Counted from the stretch's first letter, positions 34,004-43,165 are shown. The stretch is 64,000 bases of DNA from Methanothrix harundinacea 6Ac (GCF_000235565.1 NC_017527.1:434001-498000); one strand, 5' to 3'. Numbers and translations: made by a program. Notes: a model not told the origin generated them from the sequence alone.

Positions 34004-35202
34004 CTTGTCCCCCCAAGCGCGCCACGGGTCCAGAGTTCGCCCAGACGATAACCTTTTAGCCATTCTTCCAGCTTCTTGCCGTCGAGACGTCGAATCTCGG
34101 TCTGGCCGTGGTGCTTCTCGCAGACGAGGACAGCCTCCGGCCGCTCGGTCATCGCATCTACGAGGATGTCCGAGTGAGTGGTGACGATCAACTGGGTGCG
34201 CTCTGAGGCGGCGTTAAGCAGGTCGGCCACTTTAGGGAGTATATCGGGATGAAGACCGAGCTCCGGCTCCTCGATGCAGATGAGCGGCGGGGGTGTCGGG
34301 TCGCACAGGATAGCCAGCATGCAGAGGTATCGCAGAGTTCCGTCTGACAGCCTCGTTGCGGGAATCGTAAAATCTCCTTCGGTAAAGAAGACCTGGACCG
34401 TGCCCCCCTTGATGCTCACATCAAAGTCGTCTAGGCCTTCGTAGAGGTCATGCAACGCTTCAAGAATGGCCTTCTTCGCCTTCGGCACCCCACGCAGACG
34501 GTTTAGAAACAATCCCAGGTTCGAAAAGTCTTCCTCCAATCGATCGTTGCGCATGTCTGCCTTCTGCGGCTCGCGGAAGATCGCGCTCCGTCCGAAGTAC
34601 CACTCCCGGTATATCTTGATCTTATCGTAGACACTCGCCAGGTAAGAGACCTCCGGGTACGCCTCAGGGTCTCGCCGCTGAGCGAGTATTGACTGATCGG
34701 TCTCGACCGTCTCAGGCTTCAGCTTCCGTTCTTCAGTCTCTTCGTGTAGTCCTTTGGTACTGACATTGAGTACCGGGTTCCCGTGCTGGTAGCTGTAGTA
34801 AAAATATGGCCTGTCGAAACCTGGAAAGGGCTCTTTATTCTCGATGCGTTCGTCAGCCAAGCGGAAAGTCTGGTTCTCCTCCCGAAAGGCCAGAACGTGA
34901 CGGAGCGGCAGATTTCCTCGGAGATTGCTGATGACGACGTCGATGGAAGCCTCACCATCGGGCTTTCCTTTCCATATCCAATCGCTTGCACCTCCGCCCC
35001 GGCGGATAACTGCACGGATGTCGCCTGGGGCTGCGCGCAGGAGAGATATGGCCTCGATGAGATTGGACTTCCCAGAGCCGTTCGGACCGATGAGCACATT
35101 CAGGCTTTCAAGGGCGATAGGCTCTGTATCGGGTCCAAAAGAAAGCAGATTGCGTGGCCTAATTTCCCTCACCATTCGCATCTCATTGCCGTTCAATTCC
35201 AT
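33997..35202 (-). CDS. AAA ATPase, AAA_21/OLD-like
   Basis: The 401 residues have an SMC-like ATPase head: Walker A IGPNGSGKSNLIEAISLL (GPNGSGKS at 39-46), signature-like RLSDGTLRYL near residue 290, Walker B LICIEEPELGLHP near residue 310, and switch His in VTTHSDIL. Such ATPases are the sensor half of OLD-like and PARIS-like two-gene systems. Here the ATP-binding unit and putative nuclease lie in separate, overlapping genes. The start ATG at 35202 could be replaced by ATG at codon 8. The tRNA-Ser gene is 214 bases upstream. A DNA repair role is the main alternative. Confidence 0.8.
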   Translation of the reverse strand: MELNGNEMRMVREIRPRNLLSFGPDTEPIALESLNVLIGPNGSGKSNLIEAISLLRAAPGDIRAVIRRGGGASDWIWKGKPDGEASIDVVISNLRGNLPLRHVLAFREENQTFRLADERIENKEPFPGFDRPYFYYSYQHGNPVLNVSTKGLHEETEERKLKPETVETDQSILAQRRDPEAYPEVSYLASVYDKIKIYREWYFGRSAIFREPQKADMRNDRLEEDFSNLGLFLNRLRGVPKAKKAILEALHDLYEGLDDFDVSIKGGTVQVFFTEGDFTIPATRLSDGTLRYLCMLAILCDPTPPPLICIEEPELGLHPDILPKVADLLNAASERTQLIVTTHSDILVDAMTERPEAVLVCEKHHGQTEIRRLDGKKLEEWLKGYRLGELWTRGALGGTRW

Positions 35203-35416
35203 TATTCCACCTCCTCATATCCCCTCAGATTTTCCGCAAAACAAGACGATAACCTCGTCTGTGGCATTCCTTTATAGCACTTTCCAGAAGAATAGCCGGG
35301 TCAGAAGCGGGAGGTTTAGTGCATAATCGCTGGTATTTGTGGATCGCTTGGATGAGACGATGATGGTAAAGGTCTGCCAAAATAGCAAAAGTCATTGAAT
35401 ATAATTTGTAAAAGAG

Positions 35417-35512
35417 CGCCGAGGGGGAGATTCGAACTCCCGCGACCCTTGCGAATCACAAGCTTTCAGTAGAGAATTCCAGGCTTGCGCCTTACCACTA
35501 GACTACCTCGGC
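35417..35512 (-). tRNA. tRNA-Ser (GGA) with 12-base intron
   Basis: The minus strand gives a class II tRNA: acceptor GCCGAGG/CCTCGGC, discriminator G, T arm GGGAG-TTCGAAT-CTCCC, and a long variable arm GATTC-GCAA-GGGTC. The anticodon stem CAAGC/GCTTG closes a 19-base loop. Removing 12 bases after position 37 leaves CTGGAAA, anticodon GGA (Ser). The gene lies 4 bases after the cbf5 stop on the same strand, so it may be processed from the ribosomal-cluster transcript. CCA is not encoded. Confidence 0.88.
35465..35476 (-). other. tRNA-Ser intron (12 bases)
   Basis: The minus-strand sequence TTCTCTACTGAA interrupts the anticodon loop between positions 37 and 38, the common site for archaeal tRNA introns. 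TTC and GAA can pair to give the short helix cut by the splicing endonuclease. The exact ends could shift by one base. Confidence 0.7.
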
Positions 35513-35516
35513 ACGA

Positions 35517-36515
35517 TTACGACTTTTTGGCCCACATCTTCGGATACGTCCCCGGGGCCATGACGACCCGGGAGGTCTTGGCCACGATCCCGGTGGCCGA
35601 CTTCATCATATCCTCGCTTCCCATGGCGGCCACGGCCACGGCAACAGCCTCTCCTTTCAGGGTATAAATAACTACCTTCTCCCCCTCCTCTATCCCCGAC
35701 TCGAGCCGGAGGAGCCCCGGCGCCGCCAGGGGCGCTCCGTGGCAGATGGCGTCGACGGCTCCGTCGCTGATGACGAGGGTGGGCATGTGCGAGAGGGCTC
35801 GCTCCACCGGGAGGACGGCCCGCCGCAGGGGGGTTTCATCCCCGGTCTCCCGCCAGATCACCTTCGCGTCCTGGAGTTCATGGAGGGTCACCAGGGTCTC
35901 ATCTTCGCGGAAGGGGCCGGACCTCGTCCTCCGCAGCTCCTCCATGTGGGCCCCGGACCCGAGGGCGAGGCCGATGTCGTGGCAGAGCTTCCGGATGTAG
36001 GTCCCCGCCTCGCAGCCGACCAGGAAGAGGACCCTCGGCCCCTCGATCTCCAGGACCTCCAGGTAGTAGATCTCCCGAGTCCGGAGGGCCCTCTTGACGC
36101 TGGACTTGAGGGGAGGCCGCTGGTATATCACCCCAGCGAACTCGCTGCAGACCTCCATCACCCTCTTCCGGGGGAGGGTCGCATGAAGCCGCATCAGGCA
36201 GACGTACTCCTTCCCGGCGGAGAGGAGGGTCTCGACGACCCTCGTCGAGTCGCCGAGCATCGTCGGGAGGATCCCCGTCACCTTGGGGTCGAGGGTGCCG
36301 CTGTGGCCTGCGGTCTCGATCTCCAGGATCCTCTTCACCCAGGCCACCACCTCGTGGCTGGTGGGGCCCGGCGGCTTGTCGAGGTTTATGCAGCCGAGGC
36401 GGATGTGTTGGTCGAGGGGGCGCCCCTCCGGCGAGACCCCGTACCTCGGGTCCGTCCTCCCCTCCCTCCGGACCAGGGTCTCCCGGGTCCGGTCAGCTGG
36501 AAGAGCTCTCTTCAT
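35517..36515 (-). CDS. cbf5: tRNA/rRNA pseudouridine synthase Cbf5 (TruB family)
   Basis: The 332 residues carry the TruB/Cbf5 catalytic motif AGHSGTLDPKVTGILP (catalytic Asp), the KxYxxxxxL-like KEYVCLMRLH and YIRKLCHD motifs, and a C-terminal PUA domain (from ALSHMPTLVISDGAVDAICH). Cbf5 is the catalytic part of archaeal H/ACA RNPs that change uridine to pseudouridine in rRNA and U55 in tRNA. The ATG at 36515 is preferred to the TTG at 36521; either way the start overlaps cmk. Position at the end of the ribosomal cluster is typical in Euryarchaeota. Confidence 0.95.
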   Translation of the reverse strand: MKRALPADRTRETLVRREGRTDPRYGVSPEGRPLDQHIRLGCINLDKPPGPTSHEVVAWVKRILEIETAGHSGTLDPKVTGILPTMLGDSTRVVETLLSAGKEYVCLMRLHATLPRKRVMEVCSEFAGVIYQRPPLKSSVKRALRTREIYYLEVLEIEGPRVLFLVGCEAGTYIRKLCHDIGLALGSGAHMEELRRTRSGPFREDETLVTLHELQDAKVIWRETGDETPLRRAVLPVERALSHMPTLVISDGAVDAICHGAPLAAPGLLRLESGIEEGEKVVIYTLKGEAVAVAVAAMGSEDMMKSATGIVAKTSRVVMAPGTYPKMWAKKS

Positions 36516-37032
36516 CTTCAAGAGTCCTCACTGCGGCCAGGACGATGGCGCCGACCCCCCGCTCGTCCCAGGTCCCGGTGTCGATGACGAGGTCGTAGAC
36601 GGAGAGGTCGCGGACGTCTATGTTGTAGTACTTCTCGTACCTCCTCGCCTCGCACTCCTCCCGGCCTTTCGCCTCCTGGAGGGCGTCCTCCAGGAGCTTC
36701 TTCTCCCGGGTCGCTATCCTCTCGGCCCGAAGCCTCCGGTCGGCCTTGAGGAGGATCTTCAGGTCGGCGTCGAGGACGTGCCCCGAGAGCCGCCCCTCGA
36801 AGATCCCCCCCGCCTCCGCCGCCATCTCCCTCTGGGCGTCGTCGATGATGTAGTCGATCTCGGGCCCCTCCTCGGCGATCCGGCCGAGCTCCCCCAGGGA
36901 GATGCCCCGGTCGCTGGCTATCTTCCGAAATAGCTCCCCCGAGTTGACCCACCGGAGGCCGAGCTCCTTAGAGAGGATCCGGGATAGAGTGCTTGTCCCC
37001 GTTCCGGGGGCACCGCTGACGGTTATTATCAT
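36493..37032 (-). CDS. cmk: Cytidylate kinase
   Basis: The 179 residues start MIITVSGAPGTGTSTLSRIL with a P-loop GAPGTGTS of the archaeal CMP kinase type, followed by the NMP-binding part (VNSGELFRKIASDRGISLGE) and the LID Arg-rich helix (RRLRAERIATREKK). It phosphorylates CMP/dCMP. It overlaps the EMC3-like gene by 4 bases and cbf5 by about 23, so all three are translated as one unit. Confidence 0.92.
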   Translation of the reverse strand: MIITVSGAPGTGTSTLSRILSKELGLRWVNSGELFRKIASDRGISLGELGRIAEEGPEIDYIIDDAQREMAAEAGGIFEGRLSGHVLDADLKILLKADRRLRAERIATREKKLLEDALQEAKGREECEARRYEKYYNIDVRDLSVYDLVIDTGTWDERGVGAIVLAAVRTLEDEESSSS

Positions 37033-37637
37033 CCCATACCGCCGATGTCCAGAGCTTTTCTTATGATCTGGGAGACCGGTATCGAGCAGATGAAGTACCA
37101 GTAGAACCAGTAGAATATGGGTCCCAGGACGGTATCGGAGATCGGGTGGACCCCCCAGAAGGGGAAGCTGAGGAGGATGGCGTGCTCCTCGATGTAGAGG
37201 TAGGCCCACATGAAGAGGGGTATTGAGACGATCCCGATGTAGGCCATCGGCTTCAGCTGCATCTTCATCATCTTGCTCTGATCGCCGAGCATCTCCCTCT
37301 GCTGGACCTGGAGCTGCTGCTGCCGGGCCTTGTCCCCGGCGAGCTGAGCCGCGCGAAACTCCTTCTGGAAGCTCCTCATCGTCTCCTGCTGCCGCTTCAG
37401 GTAATCCCAGTCCATGGTGTACTTCTGGATGAGGCTCGCATAAAGGCCGGTGATGGCGGCGAGGGCGAAGAGGACGACGTGGAAGGGGAGGATCCCCGGG
37501 AGCCACCCGAGGACCGCCTCCATCACCTCTCCCACGTTGTGCCTGAACTCCATGCTCACCATGATCCCCACCATCAGGGCGATCCCGACGCCCAGAAGGA
37601 GGGAGTCGAGGGACTTCGCGAGGCCGCCGTTCTTCAT
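37029..37637 (-). CDS. EMC3/TMCO1 family membrane insertase (DUF106)
   Basis: The 202 residues have an N-terminal helix pair, a charged Gln-rich coiled coil (LKRQQETMRSFQKEFRAAQL and QQQLQVQQREMLGDQ), and C-terminal membrane helices ending with the YFICSIPVSQIIRKAL region. This is the archaeal DUF106 protein related to YidC, EMC3 and Get1, which inserts membrane proteins. It lies between secY and cmk with 4-base overlaps at both ends, which fits its link with SecY. Confidence 0.9.
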   Translation of the reverse strand: MKNGGLAKSLDSLLLGVGIALMVGIMVSMEFRHNVGEVMEAVLGWLPGILPFHVVLFALAAITGLYASLIQKYTMDWDYLKRQQETMRSFQKEFRAAQLAGDKARQQQLQVQQREMLGDQSKMMKMQLKPMAYIGIVSIPLFMWAYLYIEEHAILLSFPFWGVHPISDTVLGPIFYWFYWYFICSIPVSQIIRKALDIGGMG

Positions 37638-39253
37638 GCCGACTCACCGAAGAACCTGCGCATCATCGGGTACATCTCCTGGATCTGCTCGCTGGCGATC
37701 TGCTCGTAGAGCCGGTAGACGATGCTCACCGCCAGGAGGAGGCCGGTGCCGCCGGCGCCGCCCAGGGTTCCCATGAGGCTTGCGACGAGGGTGAGGAGGC
37801 CTATGATGACCCCGCCGATCACCGTCACCTTGGGGATGTACCTTAAAAGGAGCTTCTCGATGCTGACGGGGTTTCTCCTGTGGCCGGGGACCTGGAGGCC
37901 GGAGGCGTGGATCTTGGCCGCGACGCTCTTGGCTCCCATGCCGGTCGTCTCGATCCAGAACATGGCGAAGATGACTCCCCCGATGATCAGAACGGCGGCG
38001 TCGGTGAAGACGTGGAGCCAGATCTGCCAGCCCGCGATCGGCGGAAGGCCCAGAAGCTCCATCCCCGGGTTGCTGCTGGCGACGAGCCCCGGTATCCAGT
38101 CGTGGGGGCTGTTTATCGGCGAGAGGTAGTACATCAGCCCCGATATCGGCTGGGGCGACGTGGCGCCCACCAGCTCCCCGGTGACCATGTCGTAGCTGGA
38201 GGTGGAGGTGAAGGTCCCGAGGATGCTCGAATAGGCGGTATAGACGATGTTCACCCCGGAGGCGGTGTCGGTGGTGCTGGCCGTTGTCATGGTTCCGATC
38301 TTGCCGGCGAGGAGGGTTCCTATCATCTGGATGTTCGCCTGGAGGGCCCTCACCAGGATCATGGGGAGGACGCTCGCGTAGACGAGCTTCACCGGGAACC
38401 TGCCTCTAGCGCCCCGAACGGCGCTGTGGGCGAGGGGTATCTCAACCCTGGTGCTCTCCACCAGGACTACGAAGAGGATGATCACTATCGTCGTGATGAG
38501 GGCGAGGATTCCGCCGTCGATGAAGACCCTCTCCAGGCCTGAGGTGGTGAATACATCCTCGAGGCCCAGAACGTCGTTGGTGAATATGAAGACCCATTTG
38601 GGGATTATCCCGATGGGAAGACCCTGGTCCCCGATCGTCCAGTTGAATAGGCCTGTGATCAGCGACTGGCTGACCCCCGCGACGATGAAGAGGCCGACGC
38701 CTGACCCGATCCCCCACTTGCTCACCACCTCGTCCATGAAGAGGACGAGGACCCCGCCGATACAGATCTGGACGAATATCAGCAAGGATATCAGGCCGAG
38801 GGATACGCCCAGGGCCGAGGCGAGGGACTGATCTGGGAGGAGGTAGCCGCCCGTCACCTGGGGGAGGGCCTCCACGATGATCATGACAAAGACCAGAAGC
38901 TTCTGAGTTCCCTGGAAGATCGCCTGGTCCCGCGGGTCTCTCAGGTTCAGCTTGATTATATCTGCCCCCACCAGGAGCTGGAGGACGATGGAGGCGGTGA
39001 CTATGGGCCCTATCCCCAGGAGCATCAGGGAGCCGAAGGACCCGGCGAAGAAGGCCCGATACATCCCGAAGAGGTCTATGGATGCCGGGGAGAGGCCGAA
39101 GAGGGAGACGTTGGAGAGGGCGAAGTAGAGGATCAGGATGCCCACAGTCCAGCTGAGCTTCTTCTTGAAGTGGACGTGACCTTCGGGCCTCTCCACCGCC
39201 GGCAGCCTCCTCACGAAGGGCTCTATCGCGTAGAAGAAGCTGTGCTGATTCAT
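37634..39253 (-). CDS. secY: Preprotein translocase subunit SecY
   Basis: The 539-residue protein has ten hydrophobic helices with SecY marks: the pore ring region and plug in the first third ([14 protein letters not shown]), [19 protein letters not shown] in TM2, and [20 protein letters not shown] in the cytoplasmic loop before TM6. It forms the protein-conducting channel. An extra-long insert (about residues 320-385, Thr/Ser-rich, [10 protein letters not shown] onward) is present between TM7 and TM8, on the outside as usual. It overlaps L15 upstream by 4 bases. Confidence 0.96.
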   Translation of the reverse strand: MNQHSFFYAIEPFVRRLPAVERPEGHVHFKKKLSWTVGILILYFALSNVSLFGLSPASIDLFGMYRAFFAGSFGSLMLLGIGPIVTASIVLQLLVGADIIKLNLRDPRDQAIFQGTQKLLVFVMIIVEALPQVTGGYLLPDQSLASALGVSLGLISLLIFVQICIGGVLVLFMDEVVSKWGIGSGVGLFIVAGVSQSLITGLFNWTIGDQGLPIGIIPKWVFIFTNDVLGLEDVFTTSGLERVFIDGGILALITTIVIILFVVLVESTRVEIPLAHSAVRGARGRFPVKLVYASVLPMILVRALQANIQMIGTLLAGKIGTMTTASTTDTASGVNIVYTAYSSILGTFTSTSSYDMVTGELVGATSPQPISGLMYYLSPINSPHDWIPGLVASSNPGMELLGLPPIAGWQIWLHVFTDAAVLIIGGVIFAMFWIETTGMGAKSVAAKIHASGLQVPGHRRNPVSIEKLLLRYIPKVTVIGGVIIGLLTLVASLMGTLGGAGGTGLLLAVSIVYRLYEQIASEQIQEMYPMMRRFFGESA

Positions 39254-39627
39254 GATACCACTACTTCACCGCCAACCTCTTCGATCTTAGCCCTGGCGGC
39301 AGCGGAGAAGGCTTTTGCCGTGACGGTGACGGGCCTTGAGATACTCCCTTTGCCCAGGACCTTCATCTTCCCGAGGTCGATCCGCCCTTCCTCGGTCGCC
39401 ATCGAGTCCAGGTCGCCGACGTTTATGACGTCCACTTCCCTGGCGTTGTGCTTGAAGAACCCGTGCTTGCCCATCACCCTGCCTAGCATCATATCCCGAA
39501 CGAAGTGATGCTTGCATCCGCCCGCATTGCCGGTGCCGCCCCTCGACCCCGCACCTCTGCGGTTTTTGTGGGTGCCGCCTCCGCAGGTCCTGCTGCCCCG
39601 AAACTTCTTAACCTTGCTTTTAGGCAT
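39250..39627 (-). CDS. rpl15: Ribosomal protein uL15
   Basis: The 125 residues start [20 protein letters not shown] and show the Gly/Arg-rich N-terminal tail of L15 ([17 protein letters not shown]). The rest is a small globular domain. It belongs to the large subunit. The archaeal protein is shorter than many at about 140-150. Overlap with secY is 4 bases (ATGA). L30 lies 4 bases upstream. Confidence 0.95.
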   Translation of the reverse strand: MPKSKVKKFRGSRTCGGGTHKNRRGAGSRGGTGNAGGCKHHFVRDMMLGRVMGKHGFFKHNAREVDVINVGDLDSMATEEGRIDLGKMKVLGKGSISRPVTVTAKAFSAAARAKIEEVGGEVVVS

Positions 39628-39631
39628 GGTC

Positions 39632-40093
39632 CTACCTCATCTTCCAGATAAGATCCGAGATCGACTCGTGGTAGCCGAGCTCGCCGCCCTCCCGGACGGT
39701 CTTCTTCGTTCCGCGGTGCCCCTTCCTCGGAGGGTGGAGCCTGAAGACCGGCTTTATCCCCGCATCCTTGAGGGTCGCCCCTCCGTGGGCTACCGCCGAG
39801 GCGAACTCCTTTACCGTCTTGTAGGAGGTGTTCTCCTTTATGAACTGGTCCGTAAGACGTCTGTTGCCGTTCAACCTCCCCCGCATCTCCAGCATCTTGG
39901 CGAGAGCATCCTCGTCGATCTCGCCCCAGGCGACGTAGTCCTTCACCTTCTGGATCATCCCCCGGTAGTGGGGGTTGTCCGGGACCACGACGCAGTGGTT
40001 GATCCTGTGAAGCCGGAGCAGGTCGAGGGTATCCTTGATATCGGGTTTGGTATTGACGCTCCCCCGAAGTCGCACTATCGCATACATCCTCAT
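39632..40093 (-). CDS. rpl30: Ribosomal protein uL30
   Basis: The 153-residue protein begins [20 protein letters not shown], the ferredoxin-like L30 core, and has the archaeal C-terminal extension (ending [14 protein letters not shown]). The ATG at 40093 overlaps the S5 stop as ATGA; a second ATG at 40087 is less likely. Confidence 0.95.
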   Translation of the reverse strand: MRMYAIVRLRGSVNTKPDIKDTLDLLRLHRINHCVVVPDNPHYRGMIQKVKDYVAWGEIDEDALAKMLEMRGRLNGNRRLTDQFIKENTSYKTVKEFASAVAHGGATLKDAGIKPVFRLHPPRKGHRGTKKTVREGGELGYHESISDLIWKMR

Positions 40094-40698
40094 ACCCTCA
40101 TGGTGACGGTATTCCGCAGAGCGTTGTAGGTGGCCTTGGCGAAGTTGAGGGTGGTCCTGGTGTTTCCGGAGGACTTGGTCCAGACGTCCCGGATCCCCGC
40201 CATCTCCATCACCTTCTTGGCGGTCCCTCCCGCTGCGATCCCCAGGCCTCTCGGGGCGGGGATCAGGGTGATGGAGACGGACCCAGCCTTCCCCACGACC
40301 TCGAAGGGGACGGTATGGCCGGCGCCGCAGCCGCACTCCCAGCTGCCACAACCGCGGTTTACCTTTATGATGTTCAGCTTGGCGACGTCGATACCCTTCC
40401 TGATGGCGGGTCCGACCTGGTTGTCTCTCCCCTGGCCGATGCCGACGTAGCCGTCCTTGTTTCCGACGATGACCGTCGCCCTGAACTTGACCCTCCGTCC
40501 CGAGTCGGTCATCCTCTGGACCATGTTTATGTCCAGAACCTCGTCCTCAAGGCCTGGGAGCAGGGCGTCGACTATCCCCGCCTCTTTTATGGGGAGCCTC
40601 GACTTGAGCGCCTCGTCGAAGGTGGTGATCTGCCCCTCGTAAACGAGCCTGCCCAGCTTGGTCTTGGGGACCCATTCCTCTCTGTATTCCATCCTCAT
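40090..40698 (-). CDS. rps5: Ribosomal protein uS5
   Basis: The 202 residues contain the S5 RNA-binding domain ([20 protein letters not shown]) and the C-terminal ribosomal fold ([20 protein letters not shown]). It helps decoding accuracy in the small subunit. The start at 40698 follows the L18 stop by 4 bases and has a GGGGTGAG motif just upstream; a frame extension to 40731 would run into L18 and is not used. Confidence 0.95.
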   Translation of the reverse strand: MRMEYREEWVPKTKLGRLVYEGQITTFDEALKSRLPIKEAGIVDALLPGLEDEVLDINMVQRMTDSGRRVKFRATVIVGNKDGYVGIGQGRDNQVGPAIRKGIDVAKLNIIKVNRGCGSWECGCGAGHTVPFEVVGKAGSVSITLIPAPRGLGIAAGGTAKKVMEMAGIRDVWTKSSGNTRTTLNFAKATYNALRNTVTMRV

Positions 40699-40702
40699 CC
40701 TC

Positions 40703-41212
40703 TCACCCCAGTATCTTCTCGCGGACGGCATCGAACTGGGCTACAAACTCCACCCCTCGGTAAGCCTCTATCGTCTCGCCGCGGATTCTTTCGTCATCCG
40801 GGAAGATCTCGGGGCTGTGGGGAATCTCTATCCCGGCGTCCACCACGCCCTTCAGGGCGGAGTATATCCTGTTGCCCCGGGTGTTGGCGTGGATCCCCAT
40901 GTCCAGGATCGCCTCCGTCCCGCCCATCGCCTTCATCCTCTTGCCGAAGAGGAGGCCGGTGAGGTATGCCGCCGGGACGTTCCCGGTGTTCTGATCAAAC
41001 CCGAGCTTCTTCAGCTCCTGGGAGTTGACCGTCAGGAGGGTCCTGTCTCCGACCGGCTCTGCGACGATGAGCTGGAGGGAGATGTTCTTGTTCCCCTTTC
41101 TGATCACAAGCCTGGGCTTTCTCGAAAGGATGAGCTTGTATCGGAAGTGATAGTCCGTTCTGCCCTCTCTCCGCCTTCTGAAGGGCACTTTGTATCGTGG
41201 TCCGGTTGCCAT
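40703..41212 (-). CDS. rpl18: Ribosomal protein uL18
   Basis: The 169 residues match archaeal/eukaryotic L18 (eukaryotic L5): basic N-terminus ([20 protein letters not shown]), the 5S-rRNA-binding core ([16 protein letters not shown]) and the archaeal C-terminus. Its ATG overlaps the L19e stop by one base (TGATG). Confidence 0.95.
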   Translation of the reverse strand: MATGPRYKVPFRRRREGRTDYHFRYKLILSRKPRLVIRKGNKNISLQLIVAEPVGDRTLLTVNSQELKKLGFDQNTGNVPAAYLTGLLFGKRMKAMGGTEAILDMGIHANTRGNRIYSALKGVVDAGIEIPHSPEIFPDDERIRGETIEAYRGVEFVAQFDAVREKILG

Positions 41213-41673
41213 CAGTCACTCCTCGTTAGACCTTTTGCCTTGATGTAAGCGTTGAGATGGGCTGTGCTGCGGTACTCGCCGCCCTTGGCCTTCCGATAGA
41301 GCATCCGATAGGTGTGGCGATCGATCTCGCCCTCTTCCCTCAGCTCTTTCAGGTTGCTGCGAAGGGCCCGGATCTTGGTCATCCAGACCACTTTCCTCGG
41401 AGACCGGGAACCTTTCGCGCCCTTTCTCCTCCCCTGTCCCTTCTGGTGGCCGTAGGCCCTCTTGGCGGCTCGAACCCTGTATCTAGCGCGGCTGTTCCCC
41501 TTCTTCGGCTTGGCCTTGATATTTCCAGCCTCGATCTGAGACCTGATGTCCTCCCTCGTGATGGAGTCGGCGATCTCGCCGGCGACCTCCGGGTCGGGGT
41601 TTATCCAGATCCTGCTCTCCCCCACGGCGAGGACCGACGCTGCAAGCCTCTTCTGCGTTGAGAAGTCCGGCAA
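41212..41673 (-). CDS. rpl19e: Ribosomal protein eL19
   Basis: The 153 residues start with STQKRLAASVLAVGESRIW and contain KPKKGNSRARYRVRAAKRAY and KGAKGSRSPRKVVWM, all eL19 signatures. It is an archaeal/eukaryotic large-subunit protein. The start codon is TTG (TGA-G-TTG after L32e), one of several TTG starts in this cluster. Confidence 0.94.
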   Translation of the reverse strand: MPDFSTQKRLAASVLAVGESRIWINPDPEVAGEIADSITREDIRSQIEAGNIKAKPKKGNSRARYRVRAAKRAYGHQKGQGRRKGAKGSRSPRKVVWMTKIRALRSNLKELREEGEIDRHTYRMLYRKAKGGEYRSTAHLNAYIKAKGLTRSD

Positions 41674-41674
41674 C

Positions 41675-42070
41675 TCAGTCCCCTCCCGCGGTGGGGTTGA
41701 GAACCTTCAGGTTCATCTCCCGGGCCATAGCCTCGATCTCGTCTCTCTTCTTCATGCCGACAGTGGCGGCGATCCGGACGGCGCAGCCCTCGGCGTTCTT
41801 CAGGTCGTCTGGATTCTTCACCAGGACCTCCTTCATGCCGCAGGGGTGATACCCCCTGACGCCCCTGGGGCTGCCGTATCCGGCCTTCACCAGCTTCCCC
41901 TTGGCGGCGATCTGCTGTCTCAGCTTGTTGTGGAGGCCCCGGGGCCGCCTCCAGCTGGGCGAGAGCTTCTTCTTCTTGTGGGAATCGCAACGGTTGAACT
42001 CGGGCTTCCTCTTCTTCTGCCTAGCCCGAACTTTCATCAACCTCTCTCTCTCGGAAGTCAACTCCGTCAC
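41675..42070 (-). CDS. rpl32e: Ribosomal protein eL32
   Basis: The 131 residues include the eL32 marks RQKKRKPEFNRCDSHKKKKL and WRRPRGLHNKLRQQIAAKG followed by GSPRGVRGYHPCG. The GTG start overlaps the L6 stop by 4 bases. This is an archaeal/eukaryotic-only large-subunit protein and fits the usual order between L6 and L19e. Confidence 0.94.
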   Translation of the reverse strand: MTELTSERERLMKVRARQKKRKPEFNRCDSHKKKKLSPSWRRPRGLHNKLRQQIAAKGKLVKAGYGSPRGVRGYHPCGMKEVLVKNPDDLKNAEGCAVRIAATVGMKKRDEIEAMAREMNLKVLNPTAGGD

Positions 42071-42600
42071 CTCTTATCCACCAGATATATCCCGTCCTGG
42101 AATACTCTGATGTCGAATCCTCTTACTTTGGTCGCCTGCTCGATGTTGGCCATCGTCTGGCCCACCAGCTCCTTGTCGATTCCGGTGACGATCACGGTGT
42201 CGCCCTTGATCTCCACCTGGGATCCGCCCATGATCTTGGCGGATCGGGGCTTCCTCTCGCCCAGGAAGTTGCTGATCAAGAGCTCTCCCTTGGAGGCCTT
42301 CAGCTGAATCGGGAAGTGAGAGTAGACTGCCTTCATCCTGTACTCGAACCCCTCGTTGACCCCCTTGATCATGTTCTTCAGGTGGGCGGCTATGGTCCCT
42401 GCCATCGACCTGTGCCGCTTCCTGGTGATCTCGGCGTCCACCACCAGGGTGGAGTCTTCCTTTCGGATCTCTATCCCTGGATACCAGAGCCGTCTCGAGA
42501 CCGTCCCCAGGGGGCCGGTCACCGTCACCGTAGCGTCGTCGCCGATCTCCACGGCGACGCCCTCTGGAATCTCAATAATTCGCGCCAACTCCTTGACCAT
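42067..42600 (-). CDS. rpl6: Ribosomal protein uL6
   Basis: Two repeated L6 domains are visible in 177 residues (IEIPEGVAVEIGDDATVTVT; and FPIQLKASKGELLISNFLGE). The conserved GGSQVEIKGDTVIVTGIDKE closes the second. The ATG at 42600 with GGTGG upstream is preferred to the GTG at 42609. Confidence 0.95.
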   Translation of the reverse strand: MVKELARIIEIPEGVAVEIGDDATVTVTGPLGTVSRRLWYPGIEIRKEDSTLVVDAEITRKRHRSMAGTIAAHLKNMIKGVNEGFEYRMKAVYSHFPIQLKASKGELLISNFLGERKPRSAKIMGGSQVEIKGDTVIVTGIDKELVGQTMANIEQATKVRGFDIRVFQDGIYLVDKR

Positions 42601-42609
42601 CGTGACCAC

Positions 42610-43002
42610 CTAATAGACGTAAGCCAGAAGCTGGCCGCCGATCCCGCGCTCCCTGGCGTCGACGTGAGATATGACCCCCTGGCTCGTGCTCATGATGAGC
42701 ACCCCGAAGTTCCGGGAGGGGAGGAACCTCTTCTCCCACTTCTCCAGGTCGGCGACCTGGGTGGAGAACCGAGGCTTGATCACGCCGCATCGGTTGATCT
42801 TCCCCTGGAGGTTGACCTTGAACATCCCGGACTTGCCGTCGTCGACGAACTCGAAATCGCCGATGTATCCGAGGTCAGCCATCACCTTCAGGGTGTTGCC
42901 GATGAGCTTGGAAGCGGGCTGGATGATGCATCCTCCTTTGCCGACGTCCTCAGCGTTCTTTATGATGGACATGGCATCGGAAAGCGGATCTGACAGTACC
43001 AT
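42610..43002 (-). CDS. rps8: Ribosomal protein uS8
   Basis: The 130 residues show the archaeal S8 pattern ([20 protein letters not shown] at the start and the C-terminal [20 protein letters not shown]). It binds 16S rRNA and nucleates the platform. The ATG at 43002 gives the usual length; an in-frame TTG just before it (43005) is less likely. Confidence 0.95.
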   Translation of the reverse strand: MVLSDPLSDAMSIIKNAEDVGKGGCIIQPASKLIGNTLKVMADLGYIGDFEFVDDGKSGMFKVNLQGKINRCGVIKPRFSTQVADLEKWEKRFLPSRNFGVLIMSTSQGVISHVDARERGIGGQLLAYVY

Positions 43003-43012
43003 CAATCATCAC

Positions 43013-43165
43013 CTACGAGTACTTCTCAAAACCCATCTCCGGGGCGATCTCTCTGAAACACTGCCTGCAGAGATAGATTCCGTATTTTCTGATGAGCCCA
43101 GGCCTTCTGCCACACCTTTTACAGGCATTTGCGCCCCGGCCGAAGCTCTTGGTATCGCTCTTCAT
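43013..43165 (-). CDS. rps14: Ribosomal protein uS14, zinc-binding
   Basis: This 50-residue gene starts [20 protein letters not shown] and has two CxxC pairs (CKRCG and CRQCF) that form the zinc ribbon of archaeal S14. The protein ends PEMGFEKYS. The ATG overlaps the L5 stop (43162-43165), and it is followed by S8 after 10 bases. Confidence 0.95.
   Translation of the reverse strand: MKSDTKSFGRGANACKRCGRRPGLIRKYGIYLCRQCFREIAPEMGFEKYS

Noticed and set aside
33386-34063. Longer start for the DUF4276-like gene at 34063
   Set aside because: The first 20 residues lie inside the ATPase gene; the ATG at 34003 overlaps the stop in the usual coupled manner and begins the conserved strand.
36493-37647. 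A long frame joining cmk with upstream sequence opposite in phase to the EMC3-like gene
   Set aside because: Only the part from 37032 down is Cmk; the extension is an out-of-frame reading of the EMC3-like gene.
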